Numbered from the stretch's first letter, positions 24,473-33,966 are shown. The stretch: DNA of 44,754 nucleotides from an uncultured Pirellulaceae bacterium (GCA_938040995.1 CALHZT010000108.1:1-44754); one strand, 5' to 3'. The notes: generated by a model not told the origin, from the letters alone. A program made the numbers and translations.

Positions 24473-26509
24473 TCACGCTTTCTTGCGTTTCTTGCCTGTA
24501 GTCTTTCCGGCGCGTCCCGGTTTGCGACGTTGGGATTTCGGGCGTTTTGCGGCGGCGTGCGGGTTGTCAGACATTCCCATAATTTCGAAAAGGAATCGGC
24601 TGGGATTTGTCTCACGCGACTTGCCCCAGCGACGTCGAGTCAACGCGAGCGTCATGGTTAACCGATCCTCGGCTCGCGTCATTCCGACGTAGCAAAGCCG
24701 CCGTTCTTCTTCGATCGCGGCCCCGTCGGCTTCGACACTTCGTTTGTGTGGCAGGATGTCCTCTTCCATGCCAACCATGTAGACGCAGCGGAACTCGAGC
24801 CCCTTCGACGCGTGATAAGTCATCAGCGCGATCGCGTTTCGCTTCAGCTGGTTCTCTTTTTCCGTGGTGCTGTCGAGGTCGTTGAGCGTCAAATTGTCGA
24901 TGAAGCGGCTAAGCTTGGCTCGCTTGCCCTTTTTTTGTTCGAATGCGCCGAGTTCATTGACGACTTCTTCGATCGCCGCCCAGCGTGCGTCGCGGTCTTC
25001 CGGCTTTTCGTACAGTCGGTCGATTTCCACTTTGTACTGGATTGCCGAAAGCAATTCACGAAGCATGTCAACGAACGACTTTTCCTTGTTGGCGGCCATC
25101 TCGCGGAAGACGTTGATCAGCTTCGCAAGATTGCGAATTGCACTCGCCGCTTTGGGACCCGTCGAACTGACAATCTCATCGTCCTGCATCACCTTCCATA
25201 CCGACTCGCCGCGTTGCACAGCGGTACCAAGCAGCGTTTCGACTGTTTTGGGACCAATACCGCGAGGCGGCGTATTGATGATTCGCAAGAGGCCGGTCTC
25301 TTCGTCCGGATCGTCGATGGCTCGTAAGTAGGCGATGATATCCTGCACCTCACGACGATCGAAAAACGACATGCCACCGATCAGCACATACGGCAAGCCG
25401 ACTCGCCGCAGCTCCGATTCGAACGCGCGTGGCTGCTCGTTTGTGCGAAACAGGATCGCGTAATCGCGGGGTTCGAACTCATCGCGATCCATTCGTCGCT
25501 TAATATCGAGGATGACTTCGCGTGCCTCTTCGACTTCGTCCCGGTACTGGTGGATTTGTGGCTTGTCGCCGTTTGGCCGCGACGGCAAAAGCGTTTTGTC
25601 GCTGCGAAGTTTGTTGTGGGCGATCAGTCGATTGGACAGTTGCAGAATGGCATCGGTCGATCGGTAGTTTTCTTCCAGTCGCACGACGACAGCGCTGGGC
25701 CAGTCCGTACTGAATCGCAGGATGTGCTCGACCTCTGCGCCTCGCCAGCCATAGATCGATTGATCATCATCGCCGACCACGCAAAGATTTTGGTGATCCT
25801 TCGCGAGTGCCTGGACGATTCGATACTGGGTTCCATTGGTATCCTGGTATTCGTCCACCATGACATGGTCGAAACGGCCGGCTTCCTGCTTGCGGACATC
25901 TTCAAATTCGGAGAGTAGTTGATCTACCTTGATGAGAAGGTCATCAAAATCGACTGCGTTGCGATTCTTGAGCTCCTGTTCGTAGCGTCGGAACGCGGCT
26001 GCTGCGAGATGGTCCTTGTCACTTTCAGCGTCGTTGATCGCGTTCTCGGGAGGCACACCGCGATTCTTCCACGCACCGACTCGCCACAGAAACTCGGACG
26101 GCTTTAAAGCTGCCGTTGGAATATTGACGGCTCGAAGCACCTGGCGAGCCAGCGTTTCCTGTTGGCCCCGGGCGTAGATTGTAAAGCGAGGTCGATATCC
26201 GAGCTTCTCGATATGCCGTCGCAAAATTCGCACGCAGAGAGAATGGAAGGTCGAAACTTCCGGAGTCGTCTCGCGGCGGGCACCGATCAACTGAGTCACA
26301 CGCGACTTCATCTCATTCGCGGCTTTGTTGGTGAACGTGACCGCGAGGATTCGCTCCGGCTTGATACCATTTCTGATCAGGTGAGCAATGCGGAACGTGA
26401 CGACTCGGGTCTTGCCCGTGCCAGCACCGGCGAGGATGAGAAGCGGACCCGACTCGGTGAGAACCGCATTTTTTTGTGCGGGGTTCAGACCATTTACGAG
26501 ATCACTCAT
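24473..26509 (-). CDS. UvrD/Rep/PcrA-type superfamily 1 DNA helicase
   Basis: ATP-driven 3'-5' helicase of 678 residues. All SF1A motifs are present in order: Walker A GAGTGKT (28-34), TFTNKAANEM (Ia), DEYQDTN (II), GDDDQSIYGWRGA (III), LEENYRS (IV), MTYHASKGLEF (V) and RRLCYVGMTRA (VI). Its length and motif details are closest to Rep or a short PcrA. The C-terminus is very basic (KRPKSQRRKPGRAGKTTGKKRKKA region), which may aid DNA or partner binding. Probable roles are replication restart and repair. Single gene with ATG start at 26509. Confidence 0.92.
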   Translation of the reverse strand: MSDLVNGLNPAQKNAVLTESGPLLILAGAGTGKTRVVTFRIAHLIRNGIKPERILAVTFTNKAANEMKSRVTQLIGARRETTPEVSTFHSLCVRILRRHIEKLGYRPRFTIYARGQQETLARQVLRAVNIPTAALKPSEFLWRVGAWKNRGVPPENAINDAESDKDHLAAAAFRRYEQELKNRNAVDFDDLLIKVDQLLSEFEDVRKQEAGRFDHVMVDEYQDTNGTQYRIVQALAKDHQNLCVVGDDDQSIYGWRGAEVEHILRFSTDWPSAVVVRLEENYRSTDAILQLSNRLIAHNKLRSDKTLLPSRPNGDKPQIHQYRDEVEEAREVILDIKRRMDRDEFEPRDYAILFRTNEQPRAFESELRRVGLPYVLIGGMSFFDRREVQDIIAYLRAIDDPDEETGLLRIINTPPRGIGPKTVETLLGTAVQRGESVWKVMQDDEIVSSTGPKAASAIRNLAKLINVFREMAANKEKSFVDMLRELLSAIQYKVEIDRLYEKPEDRDARWAAIEEVVNELGAFEQKKGKRAKLSRFIDNLTLNDLDSTTEKENQLKRNAIALMTYHASKGLEFRCVYMVGMEEDILPHKRSVEADGAAIEEERRLCYVGMTRAEDRLTMTLALTRRRWGKSRETNPSRFLFEIMGMSDNPHAAAKRPKSQRRKPGRAGKTTGKKRKKA

Positions 26510-26776
26510 TCGACCGCTTGCCGCTCCCTTGGCTGGCGTGGCCGGTGGCTACGTTAGCGTATCCAGCTTGCCTTTTCGTCCTTATCCTCATGCGAACGCA
26601 CGATGGTACACGGCTGGGCGTGTGTGCCAAAGGGGGCAAGTCGCCGTTTATTTGGCGATTGGGTGTTTGCCGATGGTGTCCACGACCTTGACGCTAACCC
26701 GTGGCGAGATTTATATTTGCGGAATTCGGCAGAGAATAATTTCGCCGATCGTAAACCTGAATTCAGTGACACGAAC

Positions 26777-27772
26777 ATGAAAACCGAAAGTCGGCAAGAA
26801 GAACAACAAAACGCTCTGGTGGAACTGTTTGGAACGCAGGGAGCGGCGTTGCGACCCTACCTGAAGGCCATCATTGGCGGGTTCCTGCTCGCGATTGCGC
26901 TGCTGTTCGCATTCAACTCGATGAAAGCCAACCAGAAGAAGCGAGCGGCTGCCGGGTGGAGCGAGTATTTTCAGGCCGCTTCCGAAGCCGACATTGAAGG
27001 TCTGCGTGAAGTCGCCGAAAGCTACCGCGGAACCGAGGCGGGTGCGTGGGCGATTCAGTCGGCGGGTGATATCGGCCTGGCGACTGGTTCCCGATACATG
27101 TTCACCGATCGTGCTTCCGGGCTGGAGTATCTTCAGGGAGCCGAAGGGGATTTTAAATCGGCGATGACGATGGCCAAGTCGGATATGTTGAAAGAGCGGG
27201 CGCTGTTTGGTCTGGCTCAGTCGCAGGAATCGTTGAACGAATTTGAGGATGCTGCGAGCTCGTACAAGAAGCTCATCGATACCTACCCAAAGTCGCCGTT
27301 GGCCGATTCTGCCAAAGAGAATCTGGCGTTACTGGAAAAGCCGTCCACCAAGAAATTTTACGACTGGTTCTTTGCACAGAATCCTGTGCCAAAAAGCCCT
27401 ACTGGAGATCCGCTCGATCCCGTCGGTGGGATGGGGATCAAGCCGCCATCGCCGTACGGCGATTTGCCTTCCGATCCGACGACGACGCTGCCGAGCGATT
27501 CGCTCCTGGGTGGTTCCGGGTTGATGGCTCCGAGTGAGGGTTCTGCAGAAGAATCGACGGAAGAGTCAGCGGCCAATAAGGAAGAGTCGGTTTACGAGAA
27601 TGAAGCGACAACGCCAGTTGAAGGCGCCGCTACCGAGGGCAATGTAATCGAAGGTGCAGCTGTCGAAGGTGCAGCTGTTGAAGGCGCTGCTGTTGAAGGC
27701 GCTGCTGTTGAAGGCTCGATCATTGAAGACGCTGCCGGCGTCGTCGAAGAAGCCGTTTCTGAAACGCCTTAG
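26777..27772 (+). CDS. Membrane-anchored TPR protein (TPR_21/YfgM-like)
   Basis: 331 residues from ATG 26777. A short cytoplasmic N-terminus is followed by one hydrophobic helix (LKAIIGGFLLAIALLFAFN, about 31-49), then helical repeats including ALFGLAQSQESLNEFEDAASSYKKLIDTYP, quoted only as the best TPR. The second half is Pro/Ser/Glu-rich and ends with five EGAAV repeats encoded by 15-bp tandem units (about 27640-27720), which could vary in number. Proteins of this shape act in envelope quality control in E. coli (YfgM); that role is not shown here. rluD follows 45 bp downstream on the same strand. Confidence 0.7.
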   Translation: MKTESRQEEQQNALVELFGTQGAALRPYLKAIIGGFLLAIALLFAFNSMKANQKKRAAAGWSEYFQAASEADIEGLREVAESYRGTEAGAWAIQSAGDIGLATGSRYMFTDRASGLEYLQGAEGDFKSAMTMAKSDMLKERALFGLAQSQESLNEFEDAASSYKKLIDTYPKSPLADSAKENLALLEKPSTKKFYDWFFAQNPVPKSPTGDPLDPVGGMGIKPPSPYGDLPSDPTTTLPSDSLLGGSGLMAPSEGSAEESTEESAANKEESVYENEATTPVEGAATEGNVIEGAAVEGAAVEGAAVEGAAVEGSIIEDAAGVVEEAVSETP

Positions 27773-27817
27773 AGGCGAAGATAAGTCTTTCCGCGATCAC
27801 GTTAGTTCGAGTCCATC

Positions 27818-28807
27818 GTGAATGAAGCGGTAAGCAATCCCGACGACTCGCCACTCTCTTTCCCGGTCGAGTCGGATGACGCTGGTGTGCGGCTGGATGT
27901 ATTTCTCGCTGCCCGGCTGCCTCAATACAGTCGGACGAATCTTCGAAACGCAATCGTCGCCGGCACCGTGACGGTCGATGGCGTACGAACGAAGGTCGCA
28001 TATCGACTGGTCGAAGGCCAGCAGGTCAGCGTTACCGTGCCGGAGATGCCGCGCGAGTCACCGATGCCGGAGAATATTCCGCTCGATCTGCTTTATGAGG
28101 ATGACCATGTGGTCGCGGTGAACAAGCCGCCAAACATGGTGGTTCATCCGGCGAAGGGGAACTGGTCCGGAACGCTGACGAGCGCGTTGGCATTTCATTT
28201 CCAGTCGCTAAGCACTGTTGGCGGTCCGACTCGGCCCGGGATTGTTCACCGGCTGGATCGCGATACGAGTGGAGTCATCCTGGTGGCCAAGACAGACGTT
28301 GCTCACAAGCATCTTGCGAAGCAGTTTGAAACGCGAACGATTCGCAAGCAGTATATGGCGATTTGTCGCGGTGTTCCGGATCGCGATCATGATCGTATCG
28401 ATGCTCCGATCGGTATGCATTCGCACCAGCGGGAAAAGATGACGATTCGCGAAGGGCATTCGACCAGTCGTGATGCGATCACGGAGTACAAGGTGCATCG
28501 CCGCTACATTGGTTTTTCCTGGTTGACGCTGTTTCCAAAGACGGGCCGAACCCATCAGATTCGCGTTCATCTCGCCCACGCCGGTTGGCCAGTCGTGAGT
28601 GACCGGTTGTATGCGGGGCATTCGCAGATCACTTTGGGCGAGATTAACCGCAAGCGGAATGACGATTCGGTCGTACTTGGCCGGCAGGCGCTTCACGCGC
28701 AGAAGATTACGTTTGATCATCCTGTGACGGGCGATTCCGTGTCGATCGAAGCTCCAATTCCGGATGACATGGCGGGGTTGGTGAAACTGCTGGAAGAGCA
28801 TCGATAG
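27818..28807 (+). CDS. RluA/RluD-family rRNA pseudouridine synthase
   Basis: 329 residues. An S4 RNA-binding domain covers about 22-80 (RLDVFLAARLPQYSRTNLRNAI). The catalytic domain carries HRLDRDTSG at 144-152, with Asp147 the nucleophile, and FPKTGRTHQIRVHL as the second family block. The arrangement is that of RluD, which modifies helix 69 of 23S rRNA. The start is GTG at 27818; the ATG at 27822 is out of frame. Probably co-transcribed with the TPR protein upstream. Confidence 0.9.
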   Translation: MNEAVSNPDDSPLSFPVESDDAGVRLDVFLAARLPQYSRTNLRNAIVAGTVTVDGVRTKVAYRLVEGQQVSVTVPEMPRESPMPENIPLDLLYEDDHVVAVNKPPNMVVHPAKGNWSGTLTSALAFHFQSLSTVGGPTRPGIVHRLDRDTSGVILVAKTDVAHKHLAKQFETRTIRKQYMAICRGVPDRDHDRIDAPIGMHSHQREKMTIREGHSTSRDAITEYKVHRRYIGFSWLTLFPKTGRTHQIRVHLAHAGWPVVSDRLYAGHSQITLGEINRKRNDDSVVLGRQALHAQKITFDHPVTGDSVSIEAPIPDDMAGLVKLLEEHR

Positions 28808-29011
28808 TTGTGCGGCTGTCCCCAGCCGTCGTTCCGTGCCCTTCAAGGCGCAAGCCGCAACGGCTCAAGGCTCAAGGCTCAAGTCCCAAGTCCCAAGACT
28901 CAAAGGTCCAAGGCTTAGGACCCCAACGGCTGGGGACAGCCGTGCCACTATCGATAAACGGCTGGGGACAGCCGTGCTACTATCGATAAACGGCTGGGGA
29001 CAGCCGTGCTA
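28808..29011 (+). repeat. REP-like and heptamer repeats
   Basis: Heptamers GGCTCAA (x3), GTCCCAA (x2) and GACTCAA fill 28862-28903. Then CGGCTGGGGACAGCCGTG recurs at 28927, 28959 and 28991 with period 32, each with a CTATCGATAAA tail; an inverted copy lies at about 28814-28831. Each unit can fold (ACGGCTG/CAGCCGT). Confidence 0.85.
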
Positions 29012-29749
29012 CTATCGATCATCCACGAATGGCTTGCCACTTTGGTAAACCTTCATTCGCTCTTCAAATCCTGATTGCCGTTCCGCCACCTTGTTCAGCG
29101 AAATTGCCTTTTGCTGCATCTCAACGGCTTTTTCAAAGTCGCCATCGGCAGCGTAAACGGCTGCGATGGTATCCAGTGTGGCTGCATCTTTCCACCCGGT
29201 TCGCTCGCATTCTTTCCCCGCGAAAATCAGGGCTCGTTTTGCATCGCGAACGGATGGGTTCTTCGATGTCGCCAGGATCCAGGCGAGGTTGTTCATCGCG
29301 TCAGGGCGTCGCGATTCCGGACCGACGGCTGAGCCAAAGATCTTTTCATCGAGCGCTATCGTGCGTTCATAATCGGGAATTGCATCAGCGTCGTTGCCGC
29401 TTCGCTGATTGGTAAACGCGCGATGGAAAAGCCATGAATGCAGCAGCCGGTCGCGAGAAGATTCTTTCAACGTAGAGTCCGCCTCGGTGAGCTGGATGGC
29501 TTTGGAGTAGTCGGCGATGGCGTTGGCGAAGTCTTCCATTCGGGCATGGCAGGCAGCCCGGTTACCGTAGATCGCGGCGGACGGCGAGTCAGCGATGGAC
29601 TGTGTGTACAGCTCGATCGCATTCTCATAGTCGCCATTCACTCGCGCCTTGTCGGCTTGATCAGACAATAGGAGCGACTTGGTGCCGAGCACATCGCAGC
29701 CTGCGAATAGCGTCGTGAGCGCCAAGATTAGGAGGGCAATTCGCTTCAT
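29012..29749 (-). CDS. TPR lipoprotein
   Basis: 245 residues with a lipoprotein signal (lipobox LFAGC, Cys18). TPR-like helical pairs follow: ADKARVNGDYENAIELYTQSI, AAIYGNRAACHARMEDFANAIADYSKAI and a last pair around YAADGDFEKAVEMQQKAISL, quoted as landmarks. Probably a periplasmic or envelope scaffold for protein contacts. No neighbour suggests a partner. ATG 29749. Confidence 0.8.
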   Translation of the reverse strand: MKRIALLILALTTLFAGCDVLGTKSLLLSDQADKARVNGDYENAIELYTQSIADSPSAAIYGNRAACHARMEDFANAIADYSKAIQLTEADSTLKESSRDRLLHSWLFHRAFTNQRSGNDADAIPDYERTIALDEKIFGSAVGPESRRPDAMNNLAWILATSKNPSVRDAKRALIFAGKECERTGWKDAATLDTIAAVYAADGDFEKAVEMQQKAISLNKVAERQSGFEERMKVYQSGKPFVDDR

Positions 29750-29828
29750 CGAGGAAGTCCTGTTATCGGCATGGAAAGTTGGAGTAAAGGCTTTAGCCGA
29801 ATGTTGCTCAATCGGTTTGAATTCAAAG

Positions 29829-30052
29829 GTAGTGGATCTTGTTAAAGATCCCTCAGTTGTCCGCCAAAAACGCCGTAACCGTTCACGGATATTTACGTTT
29901 CCCCAGGTTCGAGAGGGTCAGGCACAAATTTTCGGCGTTTGTCCGCAGAGCGAAATAAGTCAGTTTACCGCCAAAAAATTGAGTCAGAGACTTGCGCGCG
30001 TGAACGGTTACAAAACGCCATTACTGCACGGATCTTTAACAAGATCCACTAC
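29829..30052. repeat. 79-bp palindromic element interrupted by the 137-bp element
   Basis: Arms 29829-29851 and 30030-30052 are the same 23-bp inverted repeat as at 6983-7061. Removing the 137-bp element and one copy of its 8-bp duplication (145 bp) from the 224 bp leaves exactly 79 bp, which aligns without gaps to the intact copy. Confidence 0.95.
29875..30011. mobile_element. 137-bp TIR element, copy 3 of 3, nested, with 8-bp target duplication
   Basis: Perfect 13-bp ends GTAACCGTTCACG / CGTGAACGGTTAC. Direct repeats AAAACGCC at 29867-29874 and 30012-30019 flank it. The most diverged of the three inside (CCGCCAAAAAA, CAGAGACTTGCGCG), yet of identical length. GTAA ends and an 8-bp duplication are known traits of IS66-family elements; no transposase of that family is present in the window. 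Confidence 0.95.
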
Positions 30053-30123
30053 GAACTACTCGACGTCATCCCGCGAATTTTTACGCTGATCGCTAAAGCC
30101 TGCACTCCAACATGCGCAGACAA

Positions 30124-30927
30124 TTACTCTTTTCGGTCCTTGAGGAACGCCTCGAGGTCTGCCAGTTTGTCGGTGTTGATGTGATCGACGTTGGCGTCCG
30201 CGAGAACTTTCCAGACTGATTCTTTCTCGGGCGTCGCCCAAAATCTGACTCGGCGACCAGCATCATGAGCTTTCGTGACGACTTCTTTCAGCTTCGCGAG
30301 TTCTTCCGCCGGAATTTCGTTGTTACCCCGCCATTTAAAATGCGAGCGCCAGTTATCACTGATAAGCGGCATTTCGCTTCGTGAGAGTTTGGAATCGAGA
30401 TCGCCGAGTCTTCCGTCGATCCCGCAGATCCGATCTTTGTCTTTGCAAATCAAGTCAATGGGCCGGTCGCCGCTGATCACGATTGAGATAGGAGGATGTT
30501 TCTGTCCGTCTTGCCTGGCGAAAAGCTCTGGGTACTTTGCAAGCGATTGTTTTAGCAGTTTAAAAATCTTCTCGCCGTCGGTCTTGAAGTCGATTAGAAA
30601 CATGAAAGGGCGCGGATCTTCGTAAACCGAACCATTGTTTTTGGCGACTCGCTCTTTCAAAGGATCTAGGTAAAGTTTCTCCAGCGTGCGTCCCGGTTTC
30701 GTGGCAACCCGAAAATGGGCGACTCGCAGTTCACCGTCGATCGCAAACACGTCGGCTTCCACACTGCAGAATCCATGATCCAGTGCGTCGAGCAACGGCC
30801 GTTTGTGTTCGTAGTCGTTATGCGCGTGGGCCTGCGGTTGCGGCTGAACCGCAAATGCCTGTTCGGCGGATGTGAGTGAAGCCAACGAAGTGAAGCCAAC
30901 GATCAATGTCAGCAAGAATTTTCTCAT
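30124..30927 (-). CDS. Secreted GDPD/PI-PLC-like phosphodiesterase
   Basis: 267 residues from ATG 30927, preceded at 6 bp by AAGGGAG. A signal peptide covers about 1-25 (ending AFAVQ). The mature N-terminus AHAHNDYEHKRPLLDALDHGF and the following SVEADVF contain the His, Asn/Asp and Glu/Asp of the TIM-barrel phosphodiesterase superfamily that includes GDPD and PI-PLC. Near the C-terminus, RFWATPE and DHINTDKLADL fit the last strands. The substrate may be a glycerophosphodiester, but this subgroup is poorly characterised. ATG 30957 is an alternative, less likely start. Confidence 0.75.
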   Translation of the reverse strand: MRKFLLTLIVGFTSLASLTSAEQAFAVQPQPQAHAHNDYEHKRPLLDALDHGFCSVEADVFAIDGELRVAHFRVATKPGRTLEKLYLDPLKERVAKNNGSVYEDPRPFMFLIDFKTDGEKIFKLLKQSLAKYPELFARQDGQKHPPISIVISGDRPIDLICKDKDRICGIDGRLGDLDSKLSRSEMPLISDNWRSHFKWRGNNEIPAEELAKLKEVVTKAHDAGRRVRFWATPEKESVWKVLADANVDHINTDKLADLEAFLKDRKE

Positions 30928-31025
30928 GGTGGCTCCCTTAATAACTCGTGTTCGCATCCTCGATCATCATAGTCGTCGATGATGACCGATTACAGGGAAG
31001 AGCAGGGGGACAGCCGCCGGGAGAA

Positions 31026-32141
31026 TCAGCGTGGGTTGCCTGGCAATTCTGCCGGGGCATCTTCTTTGGGCATGAAGAACGCGTCAAATTCGGTATTGGA
31101 TGCCGTCCCTTCGAGGTCGTACTCGTCACTGATCAGGTTTCCGATGTACGCCTGCATTTTTTTCGCGCCATCAGGTTTTGCGTGATGCGTTGCGACTTCG
31201 CTGGCAAAATTGATCAGATCATAAACGCGGCACTTGGCCGGCAGCACGCGCCGCCGCTTGTCGCTGAGCGCTTCGAGATTCGCCAGTCCGTAGATGTCCG
31301 TAAGATTCCCTGCCATGCGTCGCGACTTGGTCGCGAGGCCCGGCATGTTCAATTGTCCGCCATCGGACAGCTTGCCGACGGTATCGGAGAGCGTGAGCGA
31401 TTCACGTACCGAGGCGAAACTGGTCTGGGCACTTTCGAATCGCTGGCGAAGCGCCACATAGCCATCACCATTGTCAAAACTTTCGAGTGCGCGGGCGATG
31501 CAGTGATCCATGTTCTTGCCGACAGGGATATCGCTGCGAAAGGCGCGAGAATACCCGATGGCTCCGTTGCTACAGACGGTGCGAAGCAGGGACAGAAACA
31601 GCCGAGGGTGCCCAAACCCATCGATGGGTGTTTCCATCGTGAAACGATCCTGAAATTCGTCGGCACCGATGTCGAATCGCCGGTTGTATCCTCGCGGCTG
31701 GTGCGTACTCGTCACCAGCCCCTGGTTATATTTGATGCCGCTCCCGCCAAATCGCTTGAGCAGGCCGCGAATTTCTTCGTAGCGAATGACAGGGCGGTTG
31801 GTGTTGGTGACAGCCAGGAGATGATCGGCTCCGGCGCCCCGGTTCTCGATGCAGTAGCGAAATGTCGAGTCGCCGGACCGTTCCGTGATGCGTTTGAAGA
31901 CTTCGTTTGGTTCGAAGTAGCGGAAGACGTTTTCGGCGATTCCAAATCGCGAGAAGAACGACCGCCAGAAGCGTTTCGTCGGTTTGACGGGGCGCTCGTC
32001 CACCAGGAGTTCGTGAAGAACGGCTCGGCCTGTCGGGGTCCGCTCCATTCGGAATACTTTGAGGTCGGAGACTTTGGCGTAGCCGTAGTGGAAGTGGTGG
32101 GTTGGGGTGGTTTTGGTTGATTTGGATGTGGTGGTGACCAT
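31026..32141 (-). CDS. DUF932-like (phage/plasmid-related) protein
   Basis: 371 residues. The central part has FGHPRLFLSLLRTVCSNGAIGYSR, of which RTVCSNGA is the hallmark of DUF932 proteins, found mostly on plasmids, phages and islands. FTMETPIDGF and VTNTNRPVIRYEE precede it. The C-terminal part is helical and polar. The function of the family is unknown. ATG 32141 has AAGGAA upstream. A frameshifted DEAD-like helicase lies upstream on the same strand, 339 bp away; the gap is filled by tandem repeats. Confidence 0.7.
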   Translation of the reverse strand: MVTTTSKSTKTTPTHHFHYGYAKVSDLKVFRMERTPTGRAVLHELLVDERPVKPTKRFWRSFFSRFGIAENVFRYFEPNEVFKRITERSGDSTFRYCIENRGAGADHLLAVTNTNRPVIRYEEIRGLLKRFGGSGIKYNQGLVTSTHQPRGYNRRFDIGADEFQDRFTMETPIDGFGHPRLFLSLLRTVCSNGAIGYSRAFRSDIPVGKNMDHCIARALESFDNGDGYVALRQRFESAQTSFASVRESLTLSDTVGKLSDGGQLNMPGLATKSRRMAGNLTDIYGLANLEALSDKRRRVLPAKCRVYDLINFASEVATHHAKPDGAKKMQAYIGNLISDEYDLEGTASNTEFDAFFMPKEDAPAELPGNPR

Positions 32142-32155
32142 GTTGAAGGTTCCTT

Positions 32156-32277
32156 GATTTCAGATTTGCGATTTCAGATTTGCGATTTGCGATTTGCGAT
32201 TTGAGGAATTGAGGAATTGAGGAATTGAGGAATTGAGATTTGAGATTTGAGATTTGAGATTTGAGATTTGAGATTTG
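32156..32277 (+). repeat. AT-rich 7/8-bp tandem repeats
   Basis: CAGATTTG/GATTTGC units, then GAGGAATT (period 8, four copies), then GAGATTT (period 7, six copies). They lie between the DUF932 gene start and the helicase end. Confidence 0.9.
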
Positions 32278-32286
32278 CCCTACCTT

Positions 32287-32327
32287 GGACGGCCTAAGCC
32301 GTCTTCCCCGCGAACGCGGGGACCCAG
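32287..32327 (+). repeat. REP-like double hairpin, copy A
   Basis: GACGGCCTAAGCCGTC and CCCCGCGAACGCGGGG next to each other. An inverted copy lies at 42466-42506. A single hairpin TTTCCCGCGTTCGCGGGAAT follows at 32386-32405. 32427-32465 then holds heptamers of the ACTCGAC/ACTCGCA type. Confidence 0.8.
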
Positions 32328-32480
32328 TGGAAGCTTCTTGTTGATTGAGATTGTTGAAATGTGAAGTCCCTTGGCGTCACACTGGTTTCCCGCGTTCGCG
32401 GGAATGACGCGCTCGCGATGTCTCGCCGCTCGCCACTCGACACTCGCAACTCGACACTCGCCGCCGCGAGCTTGCTCGCC

Positions 32481-33718
32481 CTAAATCCCGTCGGTATTGC
32501 GACGTCGCCAACGCAATGGGCGACTGCGATTGGCTGAGACGAGTTTGGGGAGCTGCACGTTTGTTCGCGAAATGATGTCGCGAGAGTTTTGAGTTATTGC
32601 GTCGAGTTGCCGGTTGGCCTGAATGCTACGCCAGCCTGTCTGGGACCAGATATATTGTTCCGCCGCCATCGCCGTCTTGAGCATCGGATGCGGTGTCTTA
32701 CGACACTGGACGACTTGCTTGTACGAATGGGAAGGGCATTTTCGCAACACGCGTCCCGCCATCTGAATCGTGCAACCTTTCCCGGAGGGGCGGCAGAATA
32801 CGGTCTTGAGTGTCGGGCAATCAAAACCTTCCGTCAAAATTGCCATGTTGATAAGGACTTTGATCTTTCCGGCTTCGAAATCGGCGAGCTGCTTTTCACG
32901 GTTCGTCGATGCAGTCACGACGGTGCAGGAAACGTTCGCGGCCAGCAAACGCGATTCAAGTTCGTGGCACTGTTTGCGTCGATGAAAAATACCAGCGACT
33001 GGCCCCAACGTTGTGGGTCGGCGATGAGCAGTTCGGCGACGGAGCGAGGCGAGTATTCTGGGATCGTGAAATGGTGATACTTGCTGAGGTATCCGTCGGC
33101 GATCAGCTGGGCAATACCCGCGTCACGAATCACCTGTTCGAAGCACAGCTTGATTCGGTCAGAGCGGTATGGTGTCGCTGAGAGTCCGAGGGTCCATCGC
33201 GGCTGGATCTGACTGTGCAGATTTGCCATACTCGTCGCCGCGTCATGCTGGGCTTCGTCGACTACGAGCAGTTCGACCTCTGGTGGGTTCTTTTCGAACA
33301 TGCTGATGGGCGTCATTTCCAGACCGATGTTGCGGCGCTGGTTTTCCATGGCCGATTGAGACAGCAAGTTCCGACGCATCGCAACCCAGCCGACTCGACA
33401 ACCGGTGGCTTGTTGCATCAGTCGGGCGATCGTGAGTCCCATGACGGTTTTGCCGCTGCCGGTTGGACTCTCGATGAGTATGCTCTTCGCGAGTGGACTG
33501 GCGAATCCGCCTTTGCCTCGCCATGTTCCCGCAAACATCTTGAGGGCGGTGTTGATAATGCGGCGTTGGTACGGTCGCGGTTCTACGTCAATGGTCTGAA
33601 TGAGCTGATCGACGGCTCGGAAATCAATATCCACCACGTTCTGTAACAGACGTGTGAACATGTCGTCCTGTGTTGATTGGGCGGGTGAGTGGACCGGCGG
33701 GGTAAGAAGACCTTGCAT
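32481..33718 (-). pseudogene. DEAD/DEAH-type helicase with one frameshift
   Basis: Two frames together make one SF2 helicase of about 412 residues. Frame 1 (33718 to about 32990) starts at ATG 33718, with AGGAGG 6 bp upstream. It carries SPTGSGKT (84-91), VVDEAQHD and LSATPYR. Frame 2 continues with HRRKQCHELESRLL, NMAILTEGFDCPTLK and QMAGRVLRKCP (motifs IV-VI). The shift is at the A5 run 32985-32989 (T5 on the coding strand); one extra T would join them as LVFFHRRKQC. The total is 1238 nt, one short of a multiple of three. It may be a real mutation, a sequencing error or, less likely, programmed slippage. Similar to Ssl2-like helicases that open DNA in restriction or mobile modules. Confidence 0.8.
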
Positions 33719-33930
33719 CGCTAACCTCCTGACGCGATTGAGTGAATGGGAAACGTCTCCCATGTGGTGTCATGGAGAGAAGTTTCGTCGGTCGGAGGGA
33801 CACGTTTGGTCCGGGGTAGGAAATTTTTTTGGAAAGGCGGTGACCATCCCGAAGGGATATCAGCCTGTAGCCGATGGTAAGCGCAGCGCCACCATCGGAT
33901 CACGCCAATCGGTGTCGCCCAAGTGATGAC

Positions 33931-33966
33931 AAAAAAGCCCTGGCGTTCGAATGAACGTCAGGGCTT
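33931..33966 (-). terminator. Terminator of the HerA-like gene
   Basis: On the minus strand GCCCTGACGTTC-ATTC-GAACGCCAGGGC forms a 12-bp stem with one mismatch, followed by six T. It separates this gene from the helicase downstream. Confidence 0.85.

Noticed and set aside
30948-32120. 390-codon frame on the plus strand
   Set aside because: Antisense to the DUF932 gene, which has a ribosome binding site and a recognisable motif. The plus-strand translation has no domain.
32985-32989. Programmed frameshift in the helicase
   Set aside because: The T5 run could slip, but no stimulating structure or slippery heptamer is evident. A plain one-base deletion or sequencing error explains it more simply, so it is called a pseudogene.
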